Shown: positions 34,839 through 46,338, numbered from the stretch's first letter. The stretch: 64,000 bases of DNA from Halobacterium litoreum (GCF_021233415.1 NZ_CP089466.1:868001-932000), one strand, 5' to 3'. The notes: generated by a model not told the origin, from the letters alone. Numbers and translations are program-made.

Positions 34839-36202
34839 CGCTGCCCCTCCTCGACGGCCGTGGTGGTGCGAGCGACGGCGCTCGCGAGCGACTCGCCGGG
34901 CGTCCAGTCGACGACCTGTGCGCTGGTCGCGTCGAGGTCGCCGAGCGCGAGCGCGCGGTCCGCGGCAGCGAGCGTCCGGCCTGGCGTGTCCGTCGCGGTC
35001 ACGTCCGGGGAGAGCGCGGTGACGCGGTGGCCGTCCGCGAGCAGGCGACGGGTCACCGCGACCGGGAAGTCGTCGAGTGCGGGCGAACACACGACCACCT
35101 GCGTTCCCGACGGGAGCAGGTCGGCGAGGCGGTGGACGCGCGCGTCGTCCTCGGTCGCGTCGTCCAGCCACGCGTTTCCGCCGTCGGCGGCCGCCTGCGC
35201 CGTCTGCTCTGGCGGTTCGGGCGCGTCGTCTTCGGTGGGCTCCGATGACTCGCCCTCGTCGCTCTCGACGGCGGCGTCGAGTACCGTCGCGAGGCGCGCG
35301 TGGTGGGCGTCGCCGTTCCCCGGCGGCACCCACGCCGGGTCGCTCCCGGCGCCCTCGCCGACACCGAACGCCGCGAGGCCGACCTGGTGGCCGGCGCCCT
35401 CCAGCGGACGGACGGCCTGCGCCGCGGCGTACGCGGACAGCGACGCGCCCGACGGCGTGCCGCTGCGCGCGGCCACGTCACAGGCGTCGCGGGCGTCGAC
35501 GACGAGCACGACCGCGGCGGACCGGCGCTCTCGGTAGTTCACGGTGGAGAGTTCGCCGGTCTTCGCGTACCGCCGCCAGTTGATGCGCGCGACGGGGTCG
35601 CCGTGCTGGTAGTCCCGCGTCGAGTGGAACTCGATGCCGGGGCCGCCCGTGTCCGTCGGTAGCTGGCCAGAGTGCGCGGTGGTCTGCCGGCGCAGCGGGA
35701 TGTCGGCCACCGAGACCCGGCAGTGCAGCACGTCCGCGCCGTCCGCGGCGACTGAGTCGGTTCGCTCGACGGCGGCGCCCGCGCCCCGGACGCGGACGGT
35801 CGGCGCGTCGAACGGGAACTGCCCGCGGTCCGCGACCACGGTGTACGAGAACGTCGCCGTCTCGCCCGCAGGGAGCGCGAACCCGCCCGTCGTCGCGCCG
35901 TCGACCACGCGCAGGCCGTCGGGCGCGCCGTCCGCGACTCGCACGTCCGGGAACACCGTCTCGCTCGCGTTCTCCACCGTGACGGTGACCGTGACGCGGT
36001 CGCCGGGGAGCGGCGACTCCTTCGAGAGCGTCCGCGAGACGCGCAGGTCGCCCGCGTCACCGGGCGTCGACAGCGCGCCGTAGACGACGAACGCGAGCGG
36101 AATCGCGGCGGCGACGAACAGCGACTGCTGGCCGCTCGCGACGCCTGCGCCGGCGAGCGCGAGCGTCGCCAGCAGCGCGCCGCCGAACCGGGACGCGGTC
36201 AC
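34835..36202 (-). CDS. DUF58 domain protein
   Basis: 455 residues. Two N-terminal membrane helices are followed by a beta-sandwich (VTVTVTVENASETVFPDVRV) and the DUF58 signature EFHSTRDYQHGDPVARINWRRYAKTGELSTVNYRER with a VWA-like domain behind it (VVLVVDARDAC). It is thought to work with MoxR ATPases at the cell surface. It begins at GTG 36202 in a GTGA overlap with the previous gene. A 25-residue acidic, low-complexity insert lies near residue 320. Confidence 0.85.
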   Translation of the reverse strand: MTASRFGGALLATLALAGAGVASGQQSLFVAAAIPLAFVVYGALSTPGDAGDLRVSRTLSKESPLPGDRVTVTVTVENASETVFPDVRVADGAPDGLRVVDGATTGGFALPAGETATFSYTVVADRGQFPFDAPTVRVRGAGAAVERTDSVAADGADVLHCRVSVADIPLRRQTTAHSGQLPTDTGGPGIEFHSTRDYQHGDPVARINWRRYAKTGELSTVNYRERRSAAVVLVVDARDACDVAARSGTPSGASLSAYAAAQAVRPLEGAGHQVGLAAFGVGEGAGSDPAWVPPGNGDAHHARLATVLDAAVESDEGESSEPTEDDAPEPPEQTAQAAADGGNAWLDDATEDDARVHRLADLLPSGTQVVVCSPALDDFPVAVTRRLLADGHRVTALSPDVTATDTPGRTLAAADRALALGDLDATSAQVVDWTPGESLASAVARTTTAVEEGQR

Positions 36203-36789
36203 TGCGACCCCTCCGTGGCGAGCGCGTGGACGGCGTTTGTGGCCCGCTCCGCGCGACGCTCGAACGCGCGGTCCGGGTGGAGCCACCCCCGCAAGCGCTC
36301 CCGGAGCGGGAGTCTCGGTGCGCGCTCGTCGCCGACGAACGCCGCCGCAATCGGGTCGCGCGTCCACGCTCCCGAACCGACGGCGTCCGCGGCCTCGCCG
36401 TCGTCGACGTTCCGGGTGCAGGCGTAGGCGCGAATCGCGGTTCTTCGGACGCGCTGTCGGACGCTCGCCTTCGCGTCCCGCGTGCGGACGGCGCGGCGGC
36501 CGTCAGTCGCGCGCTCGATGGCGTCGTCGACGGCCGCACCCGGGTCGCGGGCGTCTGCCGCTTCCGGAGGCTCCGAGAGGCGTCGGTCCTCGTCTGGCCC
36601 GTCCCGGTTCCGGCGCTGGCGGAGCGCGTATCCGACGAGTCCCGCGCCGAGCACGCCCGTCGCGAGCGTCGCGTCGAGTCCCGTCACCGGGCCGGTGACC
36701 GACGGCGGGAGCGCGCCGACCCCGACGCCGGCGGCGACCGCGACCGCCGCCACGCCGACCGCCGCGAACGCGGTGCGAAAGCGCGTCAC
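36199..36789 (-). CDS. Small membrane protein of the transglutaminase operon (DUF7269-like)
   Basis: 196 residues with two N-terminal helices and a basic/acidic cytosolic domain (RRTAIRAYACTRNVDDGEAADAV). Both ends overlap neighbours by four bases (GTGA), so it is an obligate member of the operon. Similar proteins sit between DUF58 and transglutaminase genes in haloarchaea. Function unknown. Confidence 0.7.
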   Translation of the reverse strand: MTRFRTAFAAVGVAAVAVAAGVGVGALPPSVTGPVTGLDATLATGVLGAGLVGYALRQRRNRDGPDEDRRLSEPPEAADARDPGAAVDDAIERATDGRRAVRTRDAKASVRQRVRRTAIRAYACTRNVDDGEAADAVGSGAWTRDPIAAAFVGDERAPRLPLRERLRGWLHPDRAFERRAERATNAVHALATEGSQ

Positions 36790-39329
36790 TGCTCTCCCTC
36801 CTCCTCGTCGTCGGACTGGAGCGAGTCGAGCGCGCGTTCGGCCTCTTCGGCGCGCGCGTCCTCGTCGCTGCCGCCGTACGCGGCGTCACGGAACGCCGTC
36901 GTGAGCGCGTACACCGGGCGCTCCGGGAAGCCGCGGCCGACGGCCTCGCGGGCGACCTCGGCCGGCGTCTTCGTCCGCCAGTCCCGGACGCCGACGACGG
37001 CGACGAAGCGCCGCCACAGCGACGCGAGCCGGCCCCTGTCGGCATTCTCGGCGGCGTCTTCGATGTCGTCACGGGACGCCTCTCTCGCGGCAGCCGCGAT
37101 GCCCGCGAGCCACGCGCGAACGTCCGGCAGGCGGGCGCGGCCGGGGAGCGACGCGAGCCACGACAGCACCTCCCGCCACCCCTCGTCGGCGGCCGCCCGG
37201 AACTCCGCGACGAGGTCGTCCATCGCGTCCGCGACGCCGACGAGCGCCTCCACGACGCCCGAGGCGACTTCGCGGACCGCGTACCGGACGCCCGCGATAA
37301 CGCCCGCGAGCGTGATGCCGCGTCTGCGCGCGACGGCGGCGACGCCCGCCAGCGAGCCGACCGCCGCGAGCACGCCGAGCGCGAGCGACGGGAGCACGCC
37401 GTCCACGTACGTCGTCGCCTCCTTCCCGCTCGCCGTCGCGGCCACCGACGGCGTGCGCGAGAGCGGCACGTCGAATCTGATTTTCCCGTTCTCGTCGGTG
37501 AATCCGACGGTCTCGCCGTTCAGCGTGACCGGCGCGCCGGTCACGGCCTCGCCGCCCGAGGTGACCCGGGCCGTGGCTTTCGTGGACGGGAACGGCGCGA
37601 CCAGCGATGGCGACACCGACACCGAGAGGTCGTCGAGCGGGTACGTCGTCGTGCGCGTCAGGTTCCCGCGGCTCGCGGTCAGTTCCACGACGCCGCTCGC
37701 GTCCGGCGGAATCGTCACGGGAATCGTCCCGTTCGGCCCCGTCCGGCCCTGCGGTTCGCCCGCCACGGAGACGCTCGCGTTCGCGAACTCCCGGCCCTCG
37801 ATTGTCACCGAGACGGGCAGGTCGTCGCCCGCTTCGACGTCGCCGTCGAACTGGAAGCGCACGTTCGCCGCCACGTCGAACTCCCGCGTCGTCCCCGTTT
37901 CGTTGGTCGTAGACTGGTCGGTCTGTGCGGCCGCGACGCCGAACCCGAGTGCGGCCGTCGCGTTGTCGTCGACCGGTGTCAACTCGTGGCCGTCGTCGTC
38001 GACGGGCCTGACGGTGACGTTCACCGAGTCGGCGTACGGCACGCGGAACTGCGCGAGGCCGTCCTCGTCCGTCGTCGCGACGCGCTCGCCGTTCACGAAC
38101 ACCGCCGCGTTCGACGCCGGCGTGCCCGCGGTCGTCACCTCGGTGGTCACCGTCTCGCCGGGCACCAGCGACTCGTTGACGCTGATGCGGTAGGTCGGCG
38201 ACCCCTCGGCGAGGCGTTCGTCGGCGGCCTGCCGGGGCGCGGTCGGCGTCGGGTCGAAGCGCACCCACCCGTAGTTCTCGAAGTAGACCTCGACCCACGC
38301 GTGGGCGTCCGCACCCCGGACGAGGTAGCGGTCCTCGCCGACGCGCTCGCCGGCCGTGTAGCCGACCACGTACCGAGCCGGGACGTCCTGCGAGCGAAGC
38401 ATCACGGTCATCGCTGTCGCGAAGTTCTCGCAGTAGCCGTTCTCCTGCTCGAAGACGAACTGGTCGGCGACGCTGTCGCCGGGTTTCGGGACGTCCGTCA
38501 GGGAGTACGTCTTCTCGGCTTCGAGGTACTCCTCGACTGCCTTCGCGGCGTCGTAGCGGTTGTCCGCGTCGCCGACGACGCGGGCCGCGAGTTGCTCCAT
38601 GCGGTCGGTCGTGTCGATGGACGTGTACTGCGTCGACGCGATGCTCCCGCGGACGCGCACCTCCCGGAGCAGACTCGGGTCCGACACCGGCGACAGCGTC
38701 TCGAGGGCGTACTCGCCGCCCGCGCCGAGCGCCGGGGTCGCGCGGATGCCGGTCGTGTCGGTCGCCGACACCGACACCCCACACGTCTCCCCGTCCGGGC
38801 AGTCGTGGTTCACGCCGATGGGTCGCCACGGCGTCGGGAGCGCCGTCGCGGGGCGCCGCAACACGACGTCGTGTGTCTCCCGCTCGCGCTCGCCCGACAG
38901 GCGGCCCGGCTGGATGGTGTTCACGTCGCTTCGCTCCCAGCCGTTGCCCGTGTAGTCGACGTACGCGCCCGTTCGCCAGTACGTCGGGCCGTCGGTCCGC
39001 CCGACGAAGTGCGGCGTCGCCGCGTCGCGTTGGGCTTCCTGCGAGACGGGGCCGCCGACGTCGGTCGCGTCGCCGAGGCGGAGCGCGCCGAGGCCGCTCG
39101 TGCCCTCGACTCGCGGCTGCTGGTTCCGGTCGAGGAGGTCACGGAGCGGTTCGAAGCCCCGGAGGAACCCCGGCACGTCGCTCGGCGCGCTCGGCGAGTC
39201 CACGTCCGCGAGCGGCGTCTGGCCGGCGAGCACCGGCGCGGCCGCGGCGGACGTGACGAGCGCGAGAACGGCGACGACGGCGAGGAGGGCGCGGCGGGCG
39301 TCGGGACCGTCGGACGGGGCGTCACTCAT
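36786..39329 (-). CDS. Transglutaminase-like protease domain membrane protein
   Basis: 847 residues. A signal/anchor helix near residues 14-36 precedes a region with the transglutaminase core: the catalytic Cys in QENGYCENFATAMTVMLRSQDVPARYVVGYTAGE, His in ADAHAWVEVYFENYGWVRFDPT and Asp in FDPTP. Bacterial Ig-like beta repeats follow, then a second helix (LALGVLAAVGSLAGVAAV) and a cytosolic C-terminus. It is likely to face outward and act on peptide or glycoprotein substrates with DUF58 and MoxR partners. GTG 39332 directly precedes ATG 39329; ATG is chosen. Confidence 0.85.
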   Translation of the reverse strand: MSDAPSDGPDARRALLAVVAVLALVTSAAAAPVLAGQTPLADVDSPSAPSDVPGFLRGFEPLRDLLDRNQQPRVEGTSGLGALRLGDATDVGGPVSQEAQRDAATPHFVGRTDGPTYWRTGAYVDYTGNGWERSDVNTIQPGRLSGERERETHDVVLRRPATALPTPWRPIGVNHDCPDGETCGVSVSATDTTGIRATPALGAGGEYALETLSPVSDPSLLREVRVRGSIASTQYTSIDTTDRMEQLAARVVGDADNRYDAAKAVEEYLEAEKTYSLTDVPKPGDSVADQFVFEQENGYCENFATAMTVMLRSQDVPARYVVGYTAGERVGEDRYLVRGADAHAWVEVYFENYGWVRFDPTPTAPRQAADERLAEGSPTYRISVNESLVPGETVTTEVTTAGTPASNAAVFVNGERVATTDEDGLAQFRVPYADSVNVTVRPVDDDGHELTPVDDNATAALGFGVAAAQTDQSTTNETGTTREFDVAANVRFQFDGDVEAGDDLPVSVTIEGREFANASVSVAGEPQGRTGPNGTIPVTIPPDASGVVELTASRGNLTRTTTYPLDDLSVSVSPSLVAPFPSTKATARVTSGGEAVTGAPVTLNGETVGFTDENGKIRFDVPLSRTPSVAATASGKEATTYVDGVLPSLALGVLAAVGSLAGVAAVARRRGITLAGVIAGVRYAVREVASGVVEALVGVADAMDDLVAEFRAAADEGWREVLSWLASLPGRARLPDVRAWLAGIAAAAREASRDDIEDAAENADRGRLASLWRRFVAVVGVRDWRTKTPAEVAREAVGRGFPERPVYALTTAFRDAAYGGSDEDARAEEAERALDSLQSDDEEEGEQ

Positions 39330-39391
39330 CACGTCCGTGTTGGCCGGCGCGACACGTATATGATTCGGACACTACAGTCGCCGTCGAACCG

Positions 39392-39601
39392 TCACTCGAA
39401 CTCGCGGCGCCCGGACGCCACGAGGACGGCTTGCGCGAACGCGACGGCGGCGAGCGAGACCGCGAGGAGGAACACGGGCGCCGCGAGCAGGCGCGCCGTC
39501 CGGTACGGCAACACGAGGCGGCTGAACCCCAACACGACGAAACTCGCCACGACGGCGGCGAGCGCCGCGAACGACAGCGTGACGAAGCGACTCCGGTCCA
39601 T
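39392..39601 (-). CDS. Small two-helix membrane protein
   Basis: 69 residues, mostly two helices (LSFAALAAVVASFVVLGF and APVFLLAVSLAAVAFAQAVLV). Its start overlaps the regulator stop by one base (TGATG), so it is in the same transcript as the Lrp-TRASH gene. Function unknown. Confidence 0.6.
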   Translation of the reverse strand: MDRSRFVTLSFAALAAVVASFVVLGFSRLVLPYRTARLLAAPVFLLAVSLAAVAFAQAVLVASGRREFE

Positions 39602-40188
39602 CACGCGTCGGCGTCGAGGCGTTCGTAGCGCTCCTCGAAGCGCGCGAGACACGACCCACAGCAGAAGTGGTGGCGCTCTCCGCCGATTGTCGCCGTCTCG
39701 CCCTCGCTGGTGACGGTGTTCCCGCACTCGTCGCAGGCGAGCGCGAACTCCGCGCCGACGCTCGGGCGCCACGACGACTCCGACAGCAGCGTCACGTCGT
39801 ACGCCCGCACGCCGTCGAGGTCGACGGTGTCGGCGACCCACTCGCGGACGTCCTCGGCGGGGACGCGCGCCGACACCACCACGTCGCCGTCCGCCGTCAC
39901 GAACACGTGCTCGACTTCGTCGGCGGCCGCGAGCGCGTCCCGGGCGCCGTCGGTCGAACCGGGTTCCGGCGTCACCTCCACGAGGACGGGCGTCCCGCCG
40001 CGCAGTTGGCTCCGGTCGACGTCCACGGTGAACCGCTTCACGACGCCGCTCTCGCGGAGGTTCGCGACGCGGTCCGAGACCGCGGGCGCCGAGAGCCCGA
40101 CGTCGTCGGCGATGTCGCTGTACGGCCGTCGCGCGTCTGCCGCGAGCAGTTCCAGAATCCGGCGGTCGGTCTCGTCGAGGTCGGTCAC
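39601..40188 (-). CDS. Lrp/AsnC-family regulator with C-terminal TRASH metal-binding domain
   Basis: 195 residues from GTG 40188. The helix-turn-helix (LDETDRRILELLAADARRPYSDIADDVGLSAPAVSDRVANLRESGVV) is Lrp-type; a small effector domain follows; the C-terminus has the TRASH motif CDECGNTV ... HHFCCGSC, suited to a soft metal ion. A regulator of this architecture controls copper efflux in Halobacterium (VNG1179C). The adjacent divergent HMA metallochaperone makes metal homeostasis likely here too. Confidence 0.85.
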   Translation of the reverse strand: MTDLDETDRRILELLAADARRPYSDIADDVGLSAPAVSDRVANLRESGVVKRFTVDVDRSQLRGGTPVLVEVTPEPGSTDGARDALAAADEVEHVFVTADGDVVVSARVPAEDVREWVADTVDLDGVRAYDVTLLSESSWRPSVGAEFALACDECGNTVTSEGETATIGGERHHFCCGSCLARFEERYERLDADA

Positions 40189-40317
40189 GACCGAGCGTTC
40201 GCCCCCGGAACGCAAAGTCGTTTCGCGGCGACGCGCCACATTCCAAACGCAACCGCGGAACTCACCCACCGAGCCGAAGCCGAAACTGCATTATCGCCCC
40301 TGACCGGACGTGCGGAC

Positions 40318-40515
40318 GTGACGCAGACGATTACCGTTCGAGGAATGAGTTGTGGCGGCTGCGAACAACACGTCGAGGACGCGCTCGCGGGCGTCGACGG
40401 CGTGGCGTCGGCGACCGCCGACCGCGACGCAGAGACGGCGACCGTGGAGGGCGACGCGGATGCGGCCGCGCTCGTCGCGGCCGTCGAGGACGCCGGCTAC
40501 GAGGCGTCGGCGTGA
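40318..40515 (+). CDS. Heavy-metal-associated (HMA) domain metallochaperone
   Basis: 65 residues, a complete HMA domain with the metal site RGMSCGGC near residues 8-15 and the DAGYEAS ending. Such single-domain proteins carry Cu(I) (CopZ-like) or related ions. GTG 40318 lies about 27 bases after a cattatcg TATA-like element. It is divergent from the Lrp-TRASH gene. Confidence 0.88.
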   Translation: MTQTITVRGMSCGGCEQHVEDALAGVDGVASATADRDAETATVEGDADAAALVAAVEDAGYEASA

Positions 40516-40563
40516 GTCGTCGCGCCCGGTGGCGTTAACCGGGGCGCGCGCCTACCCGCGAGT

Positions 40564-41100
40564 ATGGCGACACAGACCGCGACGTTCGGCGGCGGCTGTT
40601 TCTGGTGTATCGAGGCGGCGTTCGAGGAGTTGGCGGGCGTCACCGACGTGACCTCCGGCTACGCTGGCGGCGACACCGTCGACCCGACGTACCGCGAGGT
40701 GTGCTCTGGGACGACCGGCCACGCGGAGGTCGTGCAGGTCGAGTACGACGACGGCGAACTCGCGTTCGAGGACTTACTGGAGGTCTTTTTCACGGTCCAC
40801 GACCCGACGACAGAGGACCGAGAGGGGCCGGACGTCGGCTCCCAGTACCGGTCGATTATCCTCTATCACGACGACGACCAGCGTGAGCGCACCGAGGCGT
40901 TCGTCGACGAACTGGAGTCAGCGGGCGCGTACGACGACCCCATCGTCACCGAAATCGAGCCGCTGCGGTCGTTCTACCGCGCCGAGGAGAAACACCAGAA
41001 CTACTTCGAGAAGAACCCGAGTCAGGCGTACTGCACGGTGAACGTCGCGCCGAAGGTGTCGAAGGTGCGCGAGCAGTTCGCCGACCGCGTGAAACAGTAG
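40564..41100 (+). CDS. msrA: Peptide-methionine (S)-S-oxide reductase
   Basis: 178 residues. GGGCFWC near residues 9-15 holds the catalytic Cys; SGYAGG, PTYREVCSGTTGHAEVVQVEYD and GSQYRSII are the family's other landmarks. It repairs methionine-S-sulfoxide, complementing msrB at 19.8 kb. It follows the HMA gene by 48 bases and may share a stress or metal response. Confidence 0.95.
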   Translation: MATQTATFGGGCFWCIEAAFEELAGVTDVTSGYAGGDTVDPTYREVCSGTTGHAEVVQVEYDDGELAFEDLLEVFFTVHDPTTEDREGPDVGSQYRSIILYHDDDQRERTEAFVDELESAGAYDDPIVTEIEPLRSFYRAEEKHQNYFEKNPSQAYCTVNVAPKVSKVREQFADRVKQ

Positions 41101-41150
41101 TCCCGCGACGAGCGCGTGACGGCGGGCGGTGTCCGCTGTACGGGCTTCTC

Positions 41151-42314
41151 TTACTCGTCCTCGAACGTCTGGATGCCCGTCGCCAGCCGATAGTAGACGT
41201 TCTCCGAGCCGCCAGTGAGGCCCGCGGACCCGAAGGTGTACTCGCCGCGGGTGGGTTCGTCGTGGAGCGCGAACGACGACGCGCTCCCGTCCGCGCCCGC
41301 CGTCACGTAGACGGCGTCGCCGGGTTCGAGGGACGCGTCGAGCGTGATCGTCCCCTCGATGTCACCGCGACTGGGTCGCCCGGCCAGCGTGCGCTCCTCG
41401 CTCCCGACCACGTCGAAGGACGTGTCCGCCGGAAGGGCCGTCCCGCCGGTGTTCCGAATCTCGACCGCCTGCCCGCCCTCGACTATCGACAGCGAGAGCT
41501 GGGGGAGGTCGCCGACCCACGACGGCGGCCCGGACCACTCCACGTCGGTGTCGACAGTTATCGACGCCTCGGTCTGCACCGTTTCACCGTCGCTCTCCGT
41601 GGTGTGGGACGCGTCGACCTCGTGGACGACGCCCTCGGGCGTCACGAGGACCGTGCCCTCGTACGCCGCGTAGAAGCCGCTTCTGTCCTGTGAGACCTCG
41701 TCGGCGCTGAGTTGGACGAACGTCTGACCGCCGCGTTCGACGGTGCCGTTGACGCTGTAGTTCCCGCTCGCGAGTTGGCGGCTGAGGCTGTCACGTGGGC
41801 CGGCCGTGCTATCCTGCGTCCACGCGCTGACGCCTCTGGTGTTGTTCTGATAGACTCGGTACACCGTCTCGTCGTCGACGGTGACTCTGGAGTAGCCGTG
41901 CGAACCCGTCGCGTAGAACTGCTCGGTCGTTCGCACTCCGTCGCTCGTGCGGTTGAAGACGCTGTAGTATGGCGTTCCGTCCGCGCTCCGCACGTAGCGG
42001 CGGACGCCGTTCTCGCTCTGGCTGTCCCACTCGACAGTGAACGCGGACGCTCGGTTTGCCGTCGCCTCGAAGTGCGCGTCGACGAGCGCGGAGGCGTTGA
42101 CGAGCGTGCCGTTGTCGGCGACGCCCGGCGGGTACTGCTCGACGCTGGCGTTCGGCGACCACGTCTCCGTCGGAGGCGTCGTGGTGGCGTCAGTCGGCGT
42201 GTCGCCGGTCGTCGTGGCCGTACTCGTCGGATTCGCCCCGCCGCTACAGCCGGCGGTGACGAGGAGGAGGGCGGCGCAGACGGCGAGCGCCGCGCGTCGT
42301 GTCGGGGGCCTCAT
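41151..42314 (-). CDS. Haloarchaeal lipoprotein (DUF7537-like)
   Basis: 387 residues. A basic N-terminus (MRPPTRR), a hydrophobic stretch and the lipobox VTAGC at about residue 23 give a lipoprotein signal, followed by a Thr-rich linker. The body is beta-rich with repeated (S/T)V and YxVN patterns; the end resembles an Ig-like ARCHAEAL beta sandwich. Function unknown; probably surface anchored. Confidence 0.7.
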   Translation of the reverse strand: MRPPTRRAALAVCAALLLVTAGCSGGANPTSTATTTGDTPTDATTTPPTETWSPNASVEQYPPGVADNGTLVNASALVDAHFEATANRASAFTVEWDSQSENGVRRYVRSADGTPYYSVFNRTSDGVRTTEQFYATGSHGYSRVTVDDETVYRVYQNNTRGVSAWTQDSTAGPRDSLSRQLASGNYSVNGTVERGGQTFVQLSADEVSQDRSGFYAAYEGTVLVTPEGVVHEVDASHTTESDGETVQTEASITVDTDVEWSGPPSWVGDLPQLSLSIVEGGQAVEIRNTGGTALPADTSFDVVGSEERTLAGRPSRGDIEGTITLDASLEPGDAVYVTAGADGSASSFALHDEPTRGEYTFGSAGLTGGSENVYYRLATGIQTFEDE

Positions 42315-42416
42315 ACGATGAACCAATCACGTGGAGCGGTAAAAGTAACGTGGCCGATTGGTCCTCTCCGCCACTCCATCTTGCGGTTCCGTCGACGAAC
42401 CCGACCGCAGCGACCG

Positions 42417-44732
<2,316 letters not shown>

Positions 44733-44929
44733 TAGTGGAGGCTAGCCCGCCACCAGTTATTAATTCGGCTGTTATCGAGGCCGTGTTAGCTGCGTGTTTC
44801 TAATAAATCACGGCGCCTGTTTTGTTAATCCGCCGCCGTGCGGCCCGTGAGCACGGAGCGCTCGTTCCCAGATTCTCGGAAGTCTGCGCGCCCTCTTCCC
44901 CCTGCACTGTCAAGGACACGGTACCGAAC
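44733..44929. other. Intergenic gap upstream of ATPase and flavoprotein genes
   Basis: The 197-base gap has AT-rich patches (gttattaattcggctgttat and ctaataaatcacgg) that probably serve the divergent promoters. A near-palindrome CGAACATGTCCG (44925-44936) covers the flavoprotein ATG. No gene is seen. Confidence 0.35.
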
Positions 44930-45391
44930 ATGTCCGACGCGCGCTCACAGCGGCCGCCCGACGACGAGGACGGCATCGAGATGTCGCCCGCCGCCCTCGA
45001 CGACTTCCTCGAAACCGCCGGTGACGGCGTGCTCACGCTCCACGCGGACGAACCGTACTCGTTTCCCGTCTCGTTCGGGTACGACGTCGCGACCGGTCGG
45101 TGCGTCCTCCAGTTGGTGTCCGCGCCCGACAGCGCGAAGCGTGCGCTCCTCGACGACGAGGCCGACGCGACGCTCGTCGCCTACGAGTGGACCGCCCCCG
45201 ACGACTGGCGGAGCGTCGTCGTCTCGGGCGAACTCGCCCGCGTCCCCGACGACGGCGCCGCCCACGACGTGTACGCAGAGCAAGCGACGCCCGTCGGGAT
45301 GAGCGTCTTCGGCACGGGCGCGCAGAACCTCGACGTGGAGTGGTACGAACTCGACGCCGCGTCCCGGTCGGGTCGCCGGAGTCCCCGGTAG
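44930..45391 (+). CDS. Pyridoxamine 5'-phosphate oxidase-like flavin-binding split-barrel protein
   Basis: 153 residues. GDGVLTLHADEPYSFPVSFGYD and the VLQLVSAPDSAKRALLDDEADATLVAYEW region fit the FMN-binding split barrel with substrate-binding loops. Such proteins reduce or bind small cofactors and haloarchaea have many. It is the first gene of the palindrome-rich region, but the near-palindrome on its ATG is imperfect. Confidence 0.75.
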   Translation: MSDARSQRPPDDEDGIEMSPAALDDFLETAGDGVLTLHADEPYSFPVSFGYDVATGRCVLQLVSAPDSAKRALLDDEADATLVAYEWTAPDDWRSVVVSGELARVPDDGAAHDVYAEQATPVGMSVFGTGAQNLDVEWYELDAASRSGRRSPR

Positions 45392-45395
45392 TAGC

Positions 45396-45407
45396 CGAAC
45401 ACGTTCG
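45396..45407. promoter_or_regulatory. CGAAC-N4-GTTCG palindrome P1
   Basis: CGAACACGTTCG, a perfect 12-base palindrome extended by one C/G pair. Its centre is 46.5 bases before ATG 45448 of the first DUF2249 gene. It is a likely activator site (NarO/DmsR-like motif). Confidence 0.65.
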
Positions 45408-45447
45408 GGGAAACTGGCGTAGCGGTGAGGCGGGAAGACCCACTCGC

Positions 45448-45675
45448 ATGCCGACACTCGACGTCCGCGACGTGCCGCCGTCGGACCGCCACCCCCAGAT
45501 ACACACCGTCTTCGAGGACATGGACGAGGGGGAGACCCTCGAACTGGTGAACGACCACGACCCGAAGCCGCTGTTCTACGAGATGCAGGCCGAGCGCGAC
45601 GCCTTCGACGCCGACGGCTACGAGGTCGAACGGCGAGGCCCGGACGAGTTCGTGGCGTTCTTCCCGAAGGAATGA
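45448..45675 (+). CDS. DUF2249 domain protein (1)
   Basis: 75 residues, one complete DUF2249 domain: LDVRDVPPSDRHPQIHTVFEDMDEGETLELVNDHDPKPLFYEM is a textbook match, including the conserved DHDPKPL core. The family is often linked to nitric oxide or anaerobic metabolism genes; the reaction is not known. It overlaps the cupin gene by four bases. Confidence 0.88.
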   Translation: MPTLDVRDVPPSDRHPQIHTVFEDMDEGETLELVNDHDPKPLFYEMQAERDAFDADGYEVERRGPDEFVAFFPKE

Positions 45676-45971
45676 CGCCGACGGTCACCGACCTCGGCGC
45701 GCTGACCGACGAACCGCACGCGCGTCCGTTCCCCGGCGAGGAACCGAAGACGGTTCGGCTCTCGCTCGACGCGGGCGAGTCGGTGCCCGCCCACCGACAC
45801 CCCGACCGCGTGGTCGTCTGTCACGTCTACGAGGGCGAACTGGACGTGACGCTCGGGGACGACACGGTCACTGTCTCGACCGGCGAGGTGGCGCGCTTCG
45901 ACGGCGCGCAGGACATCTCGCCGCGCGCCGCCGAGGAAAGCGAGGCGCTGCTCGTGCTCGCGGAGAAGTGA
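45672..45971 (+). CDS. Cupin-domain protein
   Basis: 99 residues, a single cupin barrel with the metal motif PAHRHPDRVVVCHVYEGELDVTLG and second motif VARFDGAQDISPRA (the second His of motif 2 seems absent). Small cupins may bind a metal or small ligand. It is in an operon with the DUF2249 gene (ATGA overlap). Confidence 0.85.
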   Translation: MTPTVTDLGALTDEPHARPFPGEEPKTVRLSLDAGESVPAHRHPDRVVVCHVYEGELDVTLGDDTVTVSTGEVARFDGAQDISPRAAEESEALLVLAEK

Positions 45972-45972
45972 G

Positions 45973-46242
45973 TCAGTCGCGCCAAATCGCGGTGACCACG
46001 CAGTCCCCGCAGTCCGCGCTCTCGAACTCGTAGCCGCGCTCACGGAGTTTCGGGTAGAGGTGCTGTGGCGCGCGGTCGTTGACCTGCACGAGCACCGCGT
46101 CCCCCAACTCGGAGAGCGTCTCCAGCGTCTCCACGAGCGGCTCCGGCGGGCCGAGTTCGCGCACGTCCAGGCGCTCTCGCGGTCGGTCCGTCGGGGCGTC
46201 GGTCGCGGCGAGCGCGTCCTCCACGTCGGTGCTGGCGGCCAT
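45973..46242 (-). CDS. DUF2249 domain protein (2)
   Basis: 89 residues. The LDVRELGPPEPLVETLETLSELGDAVLVQVNDRAPQHLYPKL part is a divergent DUF2249 domain in which the DHDP core reads NDRAP. Two Cys (ADCGDC) follow, a possible redox or metal site. Palindrome P2 is 44.5 bases from its ATG (centre to start). Confidence 0.75.
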   Translation of the reverse strand: MAASTDVEDALAATDAPTDRPRERLDVRELGPPEPLVETLETLSELGDAVLVQVNDRAPQHLYPKLRERGYEFESADCGDCVVTAIWRD

Positions 46243-46280
46243 AGATACCCCTTCGACGCGCGCCGCCGCCACCGTTTTCC

Positions 46281-46292
46281 CGAACGCGTTCG
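46281..46292. promoter_or_regulatory. CGAAC-N4-GTTCG palindrome P2
   Basis: CGAACGCGTTCG; its centre lies 44.5 bases before ATG 46242 of the minus-strand DUF2249 gene. Confidence 0.7.
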
Positions 46293-46294
46293 AC

Positions 46295-46306
46295 CGAACA
46301 TGTTCG
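46295..46306. promoter_or_regulatory. CGAAC-N4-GTTCG palindrome P3
   Basis: CGAACATGTTCG; two bases after P2, its centre is 51.5 bases before ATG 46352 of the regulator gene. The pair is divergently placed between two promoters. Confidence 0.7.
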
Positions 46307-46338
46307 GGAAAGTCGCTTCCGAGTGGGGCCGCTACACT

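Noticed and set aside
44925..44936. Near-palindrome CGAACATGTCCG on the flavoprotein start codon
   Set aside because: It has one mismatch and covers the ATG, so it is not in an activator position like the others.
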